Assembly (NCBI GenBank): GCA_947501625.1
Contig: CANMWN010000002.1
Span: forward strand, 372,001 to 436,000
Length of the DNA stretch: 64,000 nucleotides
Direction: 5' to 3'
Source of the DNA: an uncultured Flavobacteriaceae bacterium
GTDB taxonomy: Bacteria; Bacteroidota; Bacteroidia; Flavobacteriales; Flavobacteriaceae
This document shows, in pieces, positions 25,698 through 34,691 of the stretch. The position numbers and the translations under genes were made by a program. Numbering within the stretch: position 1 is the first letter of the stretch; each line of letters starts with the position of its first letter. The notes under the pieces were generated by a model. It made no database searches. It was not told where the DNA came from and saw only the letters and a program-made list of their open reading frames with translations.

Positions 25698-26465
25698 TTA
25701 TATTCGCCAACTTTTAGGTTTTAATTTATTTAAAGACCAAAATAGTGTTGGAAATTTTCTTCTAATCTTTACTCCTGTATAACTAAAAAACTGATTTAAT
25801 AGCGCTTTTGCATAAAGTTTATTAAAATATTTTAACCAATAAAACAGTTGTTTTTTAGGCAATCTTATTTCAAAATCTTTCATATTAGACAACTTTTCTG
25901 AAAAATCACCATAAAGCAATTCTAAACCTTTACGAGTATCAGGATCTAAGTTTTCAAGATTAGATTTTCGTTGAGTATAAGTTGGGAAATTTATCAAACT
26001 ATCCTCAGGTAATTCAAGGAATTTAATTAATTCCTCTTTCACCTCATTTAATTTTTCATATTTGATAAAACAGGTTGGATGCGCTAAAAATTTAGTATGC
26101 CAATTATTGAAATGCTCTTCAAAATAAAAATAATCATTTTGCCCTTTAGCATAATCCTCAAGACTTAAACTTTCTGGCATTGATTTAGCAGACTTATAAA
26201 ATGATAATTTTTTTGATTGATAGTAATGGTATTTTCGCCTAAATAATGAAACAGTTGCCAAGATTGGGTCTCCATATATATAAATAAATTTTACCTTTCT
26301 ATTAAAACTAATTGGCGGTACTGAAGAATGTTTAACGAAGTCTAAATCGGATGGCGAGTTTGTTCGAGCATAACTCTCAAAATATTCTAATAAAAATGAA
26401 GTACCTACACCACCAAAAGAAGATATAATGATTTCAATATTATTTGGGACGATTATTTTTTTCAT
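25698..26465 (-). CDS. Sulfotransferase-like P-loop protein
   Basis: A 255-residue protein resembling PAPS-dependent sulfotransferases. The 5'-phosphosulfate loop is likely SSFGGVGTSFLLEYF (residues 14-28), which replaces the usual PKSGTTW with a Gly-rich version, and the 3'-phosphate site is FIYIYGDPILATVSLFRRK. The tail (about 195-255) is basic and aromatic and could bind membrane or polymer. Flavobacteria use such enzymes to decorate surface polysaccharides or lipids, but no glycan genes are next to it, so the acceptor is unknown. A nucleotide kinase-like P-loop protein is the alternative. Confidence 0.68.
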   Translation of the reverse strand: MKKIIVPNNIEIIISSFGGVGTSFLLEYFESYARTNSPSDLDFVKHSSVPPISFNRKVKFIYIYGDPILATVSLFRRKYHYYQSKKLSFYKSAKSMPESLSLEDYAKGQNDYFYFEEHFNNWHTKFLAHPTCFIKYEKLNEVKEELIKFLELPEDSLINFPTYTQRKSNLENLDPDTRKGLELLYGDFSEKLSNMKDFEIRLPKKQLFYWLKYFNKLYAKALLNQFFSYTGVKIRRKFPTLFWSLNKLKPKSWRI

Positions 26466-26533
26466 AGCAATTTAAACCTCTACCAAGGCAAAACTCGCTT
26501 ATTTTAAGGTAATAAACAAATATTGTGAAGTTT

Positions 26534-28972
26534 TTAATCAATAAATTTTGCCATACCAAATTTTATCAACACCTCAATTTCTTTTTTATTAGCATTATTT
26601 GTATTGCGTTGTATATTAACCATTTGTCTTAAAAAGTTAAGAGCAGCAACATCAGCACCGTATTTTTTATACTGAATTCCGGCACTAACAAATGAATCTA
26701 CCAAATTCGAAATAGCTTCTTTATTGTCGCTTTGAGAGACCCAATTAAAAGCGCTCATATAAGTGTCAGCAACCTTTTTATCTTGAATATAAAAAAGCCC
26801 ATCAACCAAATTATTAGCGATAAAATTCATATACTTTTCATCTCTATTTTCTAAATAATAACCAGTAAGAACCCTTGGCATATGAGATTTAACATCGTCC
26901 GATAATTGATCGATTTTAACCAATGCTTTATTCTTATCTATTTGGTATAAGCCTACTACCGCACTCTCAATCACCTTATATGATTGACTCTCTAGAGCCT
27001 GTAAAAAATGATTGATATATTTTGGATCTACCAACTTAGCTAGTGTGATGTTTGCTGCTGCCTTAACCAATGCATACTTGTCATTTTTTGCTAAATTTTC
27101 AACTACCTGTATCGCTTTACCTTTACTATATTTGTTAGCTAAATCAAGTTTTTCCAAAGCAAGAATCCGCAATCTAAATGATCTATCATTCAAAGCTTTA
27201 GTCATTGTTTTAAATGCAACAGCATTATCTTGCTTATTGGCCAAATACTCAATTGCTTCTCTTCTACTTTTATAAGATTTAGCATTAGAATATTGATATG
27301 CATATTCATCTATCGTTTTATTTTGGACAATCTCTGATAATAATATTCCTTCAGGATTTACGTCAACCAATTTCAATTTTGAATCTAATTCAAAAGAAAA
27401 GGATTGCTGAGATTTATTTACCCAAACCATATGAGTAGTTTTCCCACCAACTTGATAAACATCAATATTTAATGGGAATTCAAAAACCTCATTAGTTTGA
27501 TTGATATTAACCGTCACTTGATTTCCAAAAGCACCAACCGAATGTGATACTAATAATTCGGGATGACCATTACTAAAAAACCATTGATTAAAAAACCAAT
27601 TTAAATCTTTCCCACTGATATCCTCAAGTGCCAATCTAAGTTGGTGTGCTTCAGCAGTACCAAATTTATTGTCGTTCAAATATTTTTTTAGCCCAGCAAA
27701 AAATACCTCATCACCCAAGTAATTTCTAAGCATATGCATTACCAAACCTCCTTTTTCATAACTCACACTATCAAACATATCAGAAGGTTTATCATAATCA
27801 AAACGAATTAAATCTTTAGTCTTATTTTTTTTAGACCTTAAATAACTTTGACGTTCTTTATATATAAAATTTTCTGCATAATCCTTTCCGTACTCATGCT
27901 CAAACCAAAGATACTCTCCATAATTAGCAAATGCTTCATTTAAGGGTAAGTTACTCCAACTTTCGGCAGTTACTAAATCTCCAAACCAATGATGAATTAC
28001 TTCATGGGCAATTGTGTTCTCCCAAGTATTTTCATCAATCAATTCTCTTGAATTTTGATAAGCATCATCAGAATGTACAACTGCTGTAGTATTTTCCATA
28101 GCACCGCTTATATATTCTCTTACAACTATTTGACTATACTTTTCCCAAGGATATTCAACACCAAATAAATCTTCATAAAACTGAAGCATTTTTGGAGTCT
28201 TTCCGAATACACCCTTTGCAAATGGTTCTTGATCTTTTTCAACATAATAATTTATCTCCTTTCCCTTCCAGGTATCTTTCACAATACTAAATTCACCAAT
28301 ACCAATAAAAAATAAATACGGAGCATGCTTTAAATCTTGCTTCCAAGTATCTGTCCTAGTATTGTCAGGATTACTATGCTGACTTAATAATTTTCCATTC
28401 GACAAGGTTTCGTAATAACTAGGCACTGTCAATGAAATTTCTTGAGAAGATTTTTGGTTTGGTGCATCAATTGTTGGAAACCAAATACTACTTAGTTCTG
28501 GTTCTGATTCACTCCATATCTGAGTTGGGATTTTTGGATTTGTGTCGTTAGGATCAATAAAGTATAAACCTTTTTCATCTGCTACGCCAAGTTTTACAAC
28601 CTTTTCTGGTTGTGAAGTATAATCAATAGTTACTATATATTTTTCATTTTTAGTGTAACTTCTATCAAGTTGAATAATCAATTCTTTATTTTCAAAATAA
28701 TTAAAAGAAACTTTTTGATTGTTAACTTGTACGCTATGAATTATCATCCCTTTAGCATCCAAAACTAATTCTTCAACTGGATTAAAATGGGGTGTCAAAG
28801 TTATTTCAGCCTTACCATGCATCAAACTATTTGGTATATCAAACCTTAAGTCAAGTTTTGTGTGAACTAAATTATTTATTTTCGCTCGCTCACCTTTATA
28901 AACTTTATTTTGACAAAATAATAATTGACTAAAAGTTATTACTACAACTACTAAAACTTTATTAATCCTCAT
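26534..28972 (-). CDS. Exported M1-family aminopeptidase
   Basis: An 812-residue M1 metallopeptidase with a signal peptide (MRINKVLVVVVITFSQLLFC). Substrate-binding GAMEN is at 290-294, the zinc site HEVIHH at 323-328 with the third ligand Glu346 (LPLNEAFANYGEYLW). Domain I beta-saddle spans about 30-230, and the last 250 residues are HEAT-like helical repeats (SYKSRREAIEYLANKQDN onwards). It removes N-terminal residues from peptides in the periplasm or at the surface. A TATTTTTG -7 element lies 22 nt upstream; a terminator from the preceding operon separates the two. Confidence 0.95.
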   Translation of the reverse strand: MRINKVLVVVVITFSQLLFCQNKVYKGERAKINNLVHTKLDLRFDIPNSLMHGKAEITLTPHFNPVEELVLDAKGMIIHSVQVNNQKVSFNYFENKELIIQLDRSYTKNEKYIVTIDYTSQPEKVVKLGVADEKGLYFIDPNDTNPKIPTQIWSESEPELSSIWFPTIDAPNQKSSQEISLTVPSYYETLSNGKLLSQHSNPDNTRTDTWKQDLKHAPYLFFIGIGEFSIVKDTWKGKEINYYVEKDQEPFAKGVFGKTPKMLQFYEDLFGVEYPWEKYSQIVVREYISGAMENTTAVVHSDDAYQNSRELIDENTWENTIAHEVIHHWFGDLVTAESWSNLPLNEAFANYGEYLWFEHEYGKDYAENFIYKERQSYLRSKKNKTKDLIRFDYDKPSDMFDSVSYEKGGLVMHMLRNYLGDEVFFAGLKKYLNDNKFGTAEAHQLRLALEDISGKDLNWFFNQWFFSNGHPELLVSHSVGAFGNQVTVNINQTNEVFEFPLNIDVYQVGGKTTHMVWVNKSQQSFSFELDSKLKLVDVNPEGILLSEIVQNKTIDEYAYQYSNAKSYKSRREAIEYLANKQDNAVAFKTMTKALNDRSFRLRILALEKLDLANKYSKGKAIQVVENLAKNDKYALVKAAANITLAKLVDPKYINHFLQALESQSYKVIESAVVGLYQIDKNKALVKIDQLSDDVKSHMPRVLTGYYLENRDEKYMNFIANNLVDGLFYIQDKKVADTYMSAFNWVSQSDNKEAISNLVDSFVSAGIQYKKYGADVAALNFLRQMVNIQRNTNNANKKEIEVLIKFGMAKFID

Positions 28973-28994
28973 TCAAATATTTTTTTTCTGATTG

Positions 28995-29002
28995 CAAAAA
29001 TA
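28995..29002 (-). promoter_or_regulatory. -7 promoter element for the M1 aminopeptidase
   Basis: The minus strand reads TATTTTTG, an exact TAnnTTTG match 22 nt ahead of the ATG at 28972. No TTG at normal spacing. Confidence 0.45.
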
Positions 29003-29039
29003 ATTTTTTAACACTTTTAACCAGTTAATTTAAAGTTAA

Positions 29040-29067
29040 AAGGCGCTGTGTTTTTACACAGCGCCTT
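29040..29067 (-). terminator. Terminator of the sigma/DUF4252 operon
   Basis: A GC-rich stem of 12 bp (AAGGCGCTGTGT with its complement) and a T4/A4 loop, 24 bp after the last DUF4252 gene. On the minus strand it ends in CCTTTTAAC, a short U-tract, so termination is likely but may not be complete. Confidence 0.75.
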
Positions 29068-29090
29068 AAAAATAAGTTAAAAACTTAATA

Positions 29091-29639
29091 TTACATAAAA
29101 CCTTTAAATAATGATTCTATTTCTTTCATTGAACCTTCTTCTCCATCCAATTTAATATCCTGAGCCAAAGCCATCATTTTTGATGGATCCATATTATTCC
29201 CTAATATTCTTACTAAAGCAAAACCTCTTTCTTTATCAGATCCAAAAAAGATAACTTCATCAATAGCATCTTCTTCTCCCAAAAACTTAACAGTATAAGA
29301 TTGTTTACCATGCCCTATTGTAATTAATTCTTGATATTTTGGATTTTTTAATATCTCTTTCACTTTTTGCTTTTCGGCTTTGTAAGTGTCTTTATTATCT
29401 GCCTTAAGTTGATATCCTAAAATATTAACTTTTTTTATAGACTTTAACGTTTCCAAACTTTCTTCAGAAACGTTTTCATTTTTTAATTGAAGTACGCTTG
29501 CAGGAATGTCAAAATTCACAAATTCTGGATTGTCATTACTATCAACATAATATTTTTGTAATGATGGATGTTGATCACATGACACCAATAGACTCGACAC
29601 TATTAATAGCACTCCAATATATTTTACAAACTGTTTCAT
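29091..29639 (-). CDS. DUF4252 family lipoprotein
   Basis: A 182-residue DUF4252 protein with a lipoprotein signal (MKQFVKYIGVLLIVSSLLVSC, lipobox LLVSC). The mature part has the family features NFDIPASVLQLKNENVSEESLETLKSIKKVNILGY, then ELITIGHGKQSYTVKFLGE and GFALVRILGNNMDPSKMMALAQDI. It is probably on the periplasmic side of a membrane; its role is unknown. It is the last of four genes with a sigma factor at the head, and a hairpin of terminator type lies just before its start. Confidence 0.88.
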   Translation of the reverse strand: MKQFVKYIGVLLIVSSLLVSCDQHPSLQKYYVDSNDNPEFVNFDIPASVLQLKNENVSEESLETLKSIKKVNILGYQLKADNKDTYKAEKQKVKEILKNPKYQELITIGHGKQSYTVKFLGEEDAIDEVIFFGSDKERGFALVRILGNNMDPSKMMALAQDIKLDGEEGSMKEIESLFKGFM

Positions 29640-29653
29640 TTAAATGTATTTAA

Positions 29654-29679
29654 AAAACTCTCGGAAAACCGAGAGTTTT
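29654..29679 (-). terminator. Hairpin inside the sigma/DUF4252 operon
   Basis: An 11-bp perfect stem (AAAACTCTCGG with its complement) around a 4-nt loop, followed on the minus strand by TTTAAAT. It sits between the two DUF4252 genes, 14 bp before the start codon of the second. It may cut transcription partly, lowering the lipoprotein relative to its neighbour, or act on mRNA stability. Confidence 0.65.
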
Positions 29680-29690
29680 ATTATTATTAA

Positions 29691-30239
29691 TTATTGCTTA
29701 TTTGCATTTTTTAAATGCTTTGCACCAGAAATATTTAATTGCTCTGTTAACTGTGCGATCATATTTAAATCAATATCACCTGTTAATGATAAGATAACTG
29801 CTTCAGCATTTCTACCCATTTCACTATCCTTCATGTGTTTTCCAATACCATTCACAAACATTAAAAGTTCTTTTACATGATCATCATCTCTACCCTCTTT
29901 AACATATATTCTAACATTTGCTTCTTTATCATTAACTCTAAATAACTCTTCTAATTTAGAAGATTTTAAATATTTAGTTACAGTACTTTGCATATCAGAA
30001 GCAATAGATTTATTTTCAGTTGTAAAAACCTTTAATCCATCTAGAGTTCCAACCATATCCATATATTCTTTAGCCTCTTCACTTCCGCTTCCAAGTTTTG
30101 CCATTAACTCAAATGCTTTTTTACTCACAACCATTGTTGTTACTTCTTCATTACCGTCAAACTTATCAAATACTGATGTTTGTGCATTACTTAAAAACGG
30201 CATTAATGCTATTGCGATTATTAAAATTACTTTTTTCAT
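29691..30239 (-). CDS. DUF4252 family exported protein
   Basis: A second 182-residue DUF4252 protein, paralogous to the one that follows. It has a cleavable signal peptide (MKKVILIIAIALMPFLSNAQ) and no lipobox. The mature part includes VFDKFDGNEEVTTMVVSKKAFELMAKLG, GLKVFTTENKSIASDMQSTVTKYL and ELLMFVNGIG. One soluble and one lipid-anchored paralogue in a sigma operon is a recurring flavobacterial layout. Function is unknown. Confidence 0.88.
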   Translation of the reverse strand: MKKVILIIAIALMPFLSNAQTSVFDKFDGNEEVTTMVVSKKAFELMAKLGSGSEEAKEYMDMVGTLDGLKVFTTENKSIASDMQSTVTKYLKSSKLEELFRVNDKEANVRIYVKEGRDDDHVKELLMFVNGIGKHMKDSEMGRNAEAVILSLTGDIDLNMIAQLTEQLNISGAKHLKNANKQ

Positions 30240-30251
30240 GATTCTCTTTGT

Positions 30252-30701
30252 TTACTTGTTTTTAAAAATTTTATTTGTTGTTGTTTCATAATTTTCCAAA
30301 TAACCTATTGCTGCTGTCCCTTTATTCATGTTTTTTGACAGCATTTGAAAGGCTTTTTGAGTGTCTGCTAAAGCTCGCTTTGCTTCAGCCATTTCAGACT
30401 CTGATAATCCAGAGTTAGCAGGATATAGTTTATTATATCCAGTATATACACTGAAAAGCAATACTACTGACGCTGCAACTGACAACCATTTCCAATTCTT
30501 CTTTTGAGTATTTAATTGAATGGTTTTAGTATAACGCTCAGTTTTACTTTCAGCAAAATATCCAAATAAAGCGCTGTATTGAGTTAAATGAGGTGCAACA
30601 TTGTGACTTGTAAAATAGTCTTGTAACACTTCTTCTTCCTGCAATGTAGTTTCTGCATTTAGATATTTATCTAACAATTGTTCTATTCTAGATGATTCCA
30701 T
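30252..30701 (-). CDS. Single-pass membrane protein, likely anti-sigma or sigma-associated
   Basis: A 149-residue protein: a helical cytoplasmic N-terminus (MESSRIEQLLDKYLNAETTLQEEEVLQDYF), one transmembrane helix (about residues 72-89, KWLSVAASVVLLFSVYTGY) and an external helical tail. The N-terminal LLDKYxxAETxxxEExxLxxYF pattern is typical of Bacteroidota proteins encoded next to sigma factors and of FecR-like anti-sigma heads. It overlaps the sigma gene by 14 bp, so they are translationally coupled. Anti-sigma function is inferred from position and topology. Confidence 0.82.
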   Translation of the reverse strand: MESSRIEQLLDKYLNAETTLQEEEVLQDYFTSHNVAPHLTQYSALFGYFAESKTERYTKTIQLNTQKKNWKWLSVAASVVLLFSVYTGYNKLYPANSGLSESEMAEAKRALADTQKAFQMLSKNMNKGTAAIGYLENYETTTNKIFKNK

Positions 30702-31197
30702 AATTGTGTTGTTTAATCAATTGTTCTCTTATTGTTTTTCTGGCTCTTGATAGCGCAACTCTAACCGCTGTTGGCTTTATATCAAGCATCTTGCCAATTT
30801 CTTCAAATTCGTATTGTTCTACATCCCTTAACTGAATAATCATTCGCTGCTGCTCTGGTAATTTAGCAATCAATTGATGAACAATTGAAACACTATCATT
30901 CAGTTCTGTTCTTCTATCTAATGATGTTCCTTTTTCTTTATAATTACTATGAACAAGCGACATATTACTAGCTTGTTTAGATTTCAACCTATCAAAACAA
31001 TAATTTTTAGTCATTGTCATAGCAAAAGCCTCAACATTTTTATAAGAACTTATTTTCTCTCTATTCCTCCATAATTTAAGAAACAATTCCTGTGTTGCAT
31101 CTTCTGCTTCTTCAGTAGATACTAATAGACGTTTAGAAAATCGGAAAACCTTATCTTTTAAAGGCATTACCATATTTAAAAACTCAGATTGTTTCAT
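30688..31197 (-). CDS. RNA polymerase ECF-type sigma factor
   Basis: A 169-residue ECF sigma factor. Region 2: MVMPLKDKVFRFSKRLLVSTEEAEDATQELFLKLWRNREKISSYKNVEAFAMTMTKNYCFDRLKSKQ; region 4: LIAKLPEQQRMIIQLRDVEQYEFEEIGKMLDIKPTAVRVALSRARKTIREQL. It leads a four-gene operon with a membrane protein and two DUF4252 proteins, all overlapping or closely spaced. The likely signal is at the envelope, because every partner is membrane-bound or exported. Divergent from an S41 protease gene. Confidence 0.95.
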   Translation of the reverse strand: MKQSEFLNMVMPLKDKVFRFSKRLLVSTEEAEDATQELFLKLWRNREKISSYKNVEAFAMTMTKNYCFDRLKSKQASNMSLVHSNYKEKGTSLDRRTELNDSVSIVHQLIAKLPEQQRMIIQLRDVEQYEFEEIGKMLDIKPTAVRVALSRARKTIREQLIKQHNYGII

Positions 31198-31338
31198 TAA
31201 ATTTGTTTAGTTAGTTGTTAGTTTTTTTGTGTTTGTTACAATTATGACGAACAAGTTACGTTTTTGTAACAATGAGTATTAAATTTTGTAAAGTTTTTTA
31301 ATAACTTGCAACTAATTAAAAGTAAACAAACCCAAAAC

Positions 31339-32778
31339 ATGAGACTCAAATCATCCCTTTATCTATTATTAATACTAGCCTTAGGACTCTACAGTTGCAG
31401 CAAAGAAGAAAACAACATTCCAGAAGATATAGAAATTCAAAATTTTATTTGGAAAGGTTTAAATGCATATTATTTTTGGCAACAAGATATTCCTGATTTG
31501 TCAGATCAACGTTTTTCCTCTCAAGAACAGCTAAATAGTTTTTTAAATAATTATAGTCAACCAGAAGAACTTTTCTACACGCTATTGAATAATTATCCTA
31601 ATACTGATAAATATTCATGGATTGTTGATGACTATATTGCACTTGAACAACAACTTATTCAAGGTATTTCTGGAACTACTGGCGCTGAATTTGGATTGGT
31701 TTTTGAAACTGGAAGTGAAACAGATATTTATGGGTATATCAAATACATCATTCCTGATTCTGATGCATCAACTAAAAATATTCAAAGAGGAGACCTTTTT
31801 CATGCTGTTAATGGTAATGAATTAACAATAAATAATTATAGAGATTTATTATTTTCAAGTGCAAGTTCTGGTTACACTCTCAATCTAGCAGATTATAATG
31901 GAGGAAATCCTACTTCAAATGGACAATCGGTAGAACTTTCAAAAACTGAAATTCAAGAGAACCCAGTATTTATTACCAAAACTTTTGATGTAATGGGTAA
32001 AAAAATTGGGTATTTAATGTACAATGGTTTTACGAGTGCTTTTAATAATGAATTGAATGATGCTTTTGCTACACTTAAAAATGAAGGTGTTACCGATTTA
32101 GTGTTAGACTTAAGATACAATCCAGGAGGTTCAGTAAGAACGTCAACCTATCTTGCTAGTATGATAACAGGTCAATTTACGGGACAATTATTTACCCAAG
32201 AAAAATGGAATGATAAATGGCAAAACTATTTTGAAAGTTCAAATCCAGGAAGTTTAATCAACAATTTTGTTGACCAAATTTCTGGCGGTGGGGCAATAAA
32301 TAGCCTTAATTTAGGTGATATTGTAATCTTAACTACTGGTGGAACTGCATCGGCAAGTGAATTAATAATAAATGGATTAAATCCTTATATAAATGTTACT
32401 ACCATTGGAACAAAAACCGAAGGCAAATATGTCGCTTCTGTAACTTTATATGATTCTCCAAACTATCAACGAGAAGGCGCAAACCCAAATCATACATGGG
32501 CAATGCAGCCAATAATTTTGGAAGAGCAAAATAAACTAGGCGTAAATGATCAAGATGGGTTTGATCCAACAATTGAATTTCCTGAAGATAGAGACAATTT
32601 AGGTGTATTAGGCGAACTAACTGAACCATTATTAGAAAGAGCAATTACATTTATTACGACAGGTAATAGAATGGTGTTTAATCAAAACAAAATTGAAACT
32701 AAAGAGTTTACAAACTCAAAGAAAGAAACTAGTGGCTCTAACATGTTTGTGGATAAAAATTTGTTTGTTATTGAATAA
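31339..32778 (+). CDS. S41-family (C-terminal processing) serine protease, lipoprotein
   Basis: A 479-residue protease anchored as a lipoprotein (signal MRLKSSLYLLLILALGLYSC, Cys20). The catalytic dyad is visible: Ser338 in GGTASASELI and Lys363 in TKTEGK, exactly 25 residues apart as in CtpA/CtpB. A PDZ-like region covers about 115-200 (YGYIKYIIPDSDAS..IQRGDLFHAVNG), and VLDLRYNPGG precedes the active site. The start is ATG 31339; the longer frame from 31306 adds residues before the signal peptide. It would trim exported proteins in the periplasm. Divergent from the sigma operon. Confidence 0.93.
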   Translation: MRLKSSLYLLLILALGLYSCSKEENNIPEDIEIQNFIWKGLNAYYFWQQDIPDLSDQRFSSQEQLNSFLNNYSQPEELFYTLLNNYPNTDKYSWIVDDYIALEQQLIQGISGTTGAEFGLVFETGSETDIYGYIKYIIPDSDASTKNIQRGDLFHAVNGNELTINNYRDLLFSSASSGYTLNLADYNGGNPTSNGQSVELSKTEIQENPVFITKTFDVMGKKIGYLMYNGFTSAFNNELNDAFATLKNEGVTDLVLDLRYNPGGSVRTSTYLASMITGQFTGQLFTQEKWNDKWQNYFESSNPGSLINNFVDQISGGGAINSLNLGDIVILTTGGTASASELIINGLNPYINVTTIGTKTEGKYVASVTLYDSPNYQREGANPNHTWAMQPIILEEQNKLGVNDQDGFDPTIEFPEDRDNLGVLGELTEPLLERAITFITTGNRMVFNQNKIETKEFTNSKKETSGSNMFVDKNLFVIE

Positions 32779-32845
32779 CTTCCTAATGTTATTTTTTAAT
32801 TAAAATTATTCTTTAACAACGCCTTTTTCTGTTTAAATTTTTATC

Positions 32846-32853
32846 TACATTTG
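32846..32853 (+). promoter_or_regulatory. -7 promoter element for the lipoprotein-lysA unit
   Basis: TACATTTG matches TAnnTTTG exactly, 27 nt upstream of the ATG at 32881. No TTG at proper spacing is seen. Confidence 0.5.
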
Positions 32854-32878
32854 TCTCTTATCTTAAGAAATTATAAAG

Positions 32879-33430
32879 ATGAAATTTAAGTTAACATTAC
32901 TATTGCTTTTAGCAGTATTTTTAAATAGTTGTAATAAGAAAAGTGAACTAGAAACTTCTTTTAAATGTCAAAATTCAAATACTATTATTAAATTAAAAGA
33001 AATCAAGGATGTTAAAAAGAATTTTAAAATAAAAGTTCCAGAAAATTGGAAAACTAAACTCTATTTTGATGAATATCAATCAGCAGTATTTACAGCCGAT
33101 ACAACAAAACAACTTTCTGAAACTTATATTTTAGACACAACTTGGAAATCTGGTGAACTTATACTTGATGAGTCTCTAGAAGAAAAAATTAAATCAAATT
33201 CTGACTTAACAATTATTGAATCAAAGTTTGAAAATATAAACGATAAGCCTTCATACTGGCACCATTCCGCTGGCAAAAAAAATAATTTTGATTTTAACAC
33301 TTTAGATGTTTACATAAAAACATCCGTAGATTCTTATCTATTAATTTCAACTCAGATTTACGGCAATGAAAATATTAACCAAAGAATTTGTGAATCAATT
33401 CAACTAATAAACACTTTAGAACTCATTTGA
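32879..33430 (+). CDS. Lipoprotein of unknown function
   Basis: A 183-residue lipoprotein (MKFKLTLLLLLAVFLNSC, lipobox FLNSC). The mature part, FKIKVPENWKTKLYFDEYQSAVFTADTT and later SYLLISTQIYGN, has the pattern of PsbP/Mog1-like lipoproteins, in which a PENW motif opens a single domain, but this is a weak resemblance. It ends 1 bp before lysA and is surely co-transcribed with it, although a link to lysine synthesis is not obvious. Confidence 0.78.
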   Translation: MKFKLTLLLLLAVFLNSCNKKSELETSFKCQNSNTIIKLKEIKDVKKNFKIKVPENWKTKLYFDEYQSAVFTADTTKQLSETYILDTTWKSGELILDESLEEKIKSNSDLTIIESKFENINDKPSYWHHSAGKKNNFDFNTLDVYIKTSVDSYLLISTQIYGNENINQRICESIQLINTLELI

Positions 33431-33431
33431 T

Positions 33432-34637
33432 ATGGAAAGAAATTTACTTTTGTCTCTTGTGAAAAAATACGACAGCCCTTTATATGTTTATGATGCTAAA
33501 ACTATTGAAACACAATACAAACGCATAACAAACGCATTTTCTTCAGTAAAAAAATTAAAAATAAATTATGCTGTCAAAGCACTTTCTAATGTTTCAATTT
33601 TAAAGTTATTTAAGCAATTAAATTCTGGAATCGATACTGTTTCTATACAAGAAGTTCAATTGGGTTTAAAAGCTGGATTTAATCCAAAAGATATTATTTA
33701 TACTCCAAACGGAGTTTCACTTGAAGAGATTGAACAAGTTGCTGAGTTGGGTGTTCATATCAACATTGACAACCTCTCAATATTAGAGCAATTTGGTCAA
33801 AAATACCCTAAAACACCTATTTGTATTCGTATAAACCCTCATGTTATGGCTGGAGGACACCATAAAATTTCTGTTGGTCATATTGATTCTAAATTTGGTA
33901 TATCAATACATCAAGTTCCACACATTAAACGTATTGTAGAAAATACAGGAATGCACATCAATGGAATTCATATGCATACTGGTTCTGACATATTGGATAT
34001 TGATACATTTTTGCGAGCAACTGACATCTTATTAAATACAGTAAAAGAATTTAAAACTATTGACTTTGTAGATTTTGGTAGTGGTTTCAAAGTACCATAC
34101 AAAGAGAATGATATAGAAACCAATATTGAAGAATTAGGAGAAAGATTGGGTGCTAGGTTTAATGAGTTTTGTGAAGAGTATGGTCGAGAATTAACTTTAA
34201 TGTTTGAACCTGGCAAATTTCTGGTTAGCAATGCAGGTAAGTTTTTGGTAAGTGTAAATGTTATTAAACAGACTACATCTACCGTTTTTGCGGGAATTGA
34301 TTCTGGTTTTAACCATTTAATAAGGCCAATGATGTATGAATCTTATCATCATATTACAAATATTTCAAATCCAAATGGAAGAGAACGTTACTATACAGTT
34401 GTAGGATATATTTGTGAAACTGATACTTTTGGTAGTAACAGAAGAATCAATGAAATTACTGAAGGCGATATTTTATGTTTTGATAATGCAGGAGCTTACT
34501 GTTACTCAATGGCTTCAAATTATAATTCAAGATTTAGACCTGCTGAAGTATTAATCTATAATGGCAAAGATTACCTCATAAGAGAAAGAGAAAACTTTGA
34601 TGATATACTAAGAAATCAAAAAATAATTGATTTATAG
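33432..34637 (+). CDS. lysA: Diaminopimelate decarboxylase
   Basis: A 401-residue fold-type III PLP enzyme. The PLP lysine is Lys49 in NYAVKALSN. HMHTGSDI, DFGSGFKVPY, MFEPGKFLVSNAG and CETDTFGSNRRI (the Cys and Asp that line the active site from the other subunit) are all present, with DNAGAYCYSMASNYN at the C-terminal side. It makes lysine from meso-diaminopimelate, the final step of the pathway. It is 50 bp before the leader of the thr genes, which draw on the same aspartate semialdehyde pool, so the block covers two branches of the aspartate family. Confidence 0.96.
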   Translation: MERNLLLSLVKKYDSPLYVYDAKTIETQYKRITNAFSSVKKLKINYAVKALSNVSILKLFKQLNSGIDTVSIQEVQLGLKAGFNPKDIIYTPNGVSLEEIEQVAELGVHINIDNLSILEQFGQKYPKTPICIRINPHVMAGGHHKISVGHIDSKFGISIHQVPHIKRIVENTGMHINGIHMHTGSDILDIDTFLRATDILLNTVKEFKTIDFVDFGSGFKVPYKENDIETNIEELGERLGARFNEFCEEYGRELTLMFEPGKFLVSNAGKFLVSVNVIKQTTSTVFAGIDSGFNHLIRPMMYESYHHITNISNPNGRERYYTVVGYICETDTFGSNRRINEITEGDILCFDNAGAYCYSMASNYNSRFRPAEVLIYNGKDYLIRERENFDDILRNQKIIDL

Positions 34638-34658
34638 TAAATTACTTCTTAAAAAGTT

Positions 34659-34687
34659 TTGACATTAAAAATTAACATTTAAATTTG
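34659..34687 (+). promoter_or_regulatory. Promoter of the threonine operon leader
   Basis: TTG at 34659-34661, an 18-nt spacer, then TAAATTTG at 34680-34687. Both elements match the Bacteroidota consensus at normal spacing. The expected start of transcription falls about 5 nt downstream, at or next to the ATG of the leader peptide at 34692. Confidence 0.7.
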
Positions 34688-34691
34688 TTGC

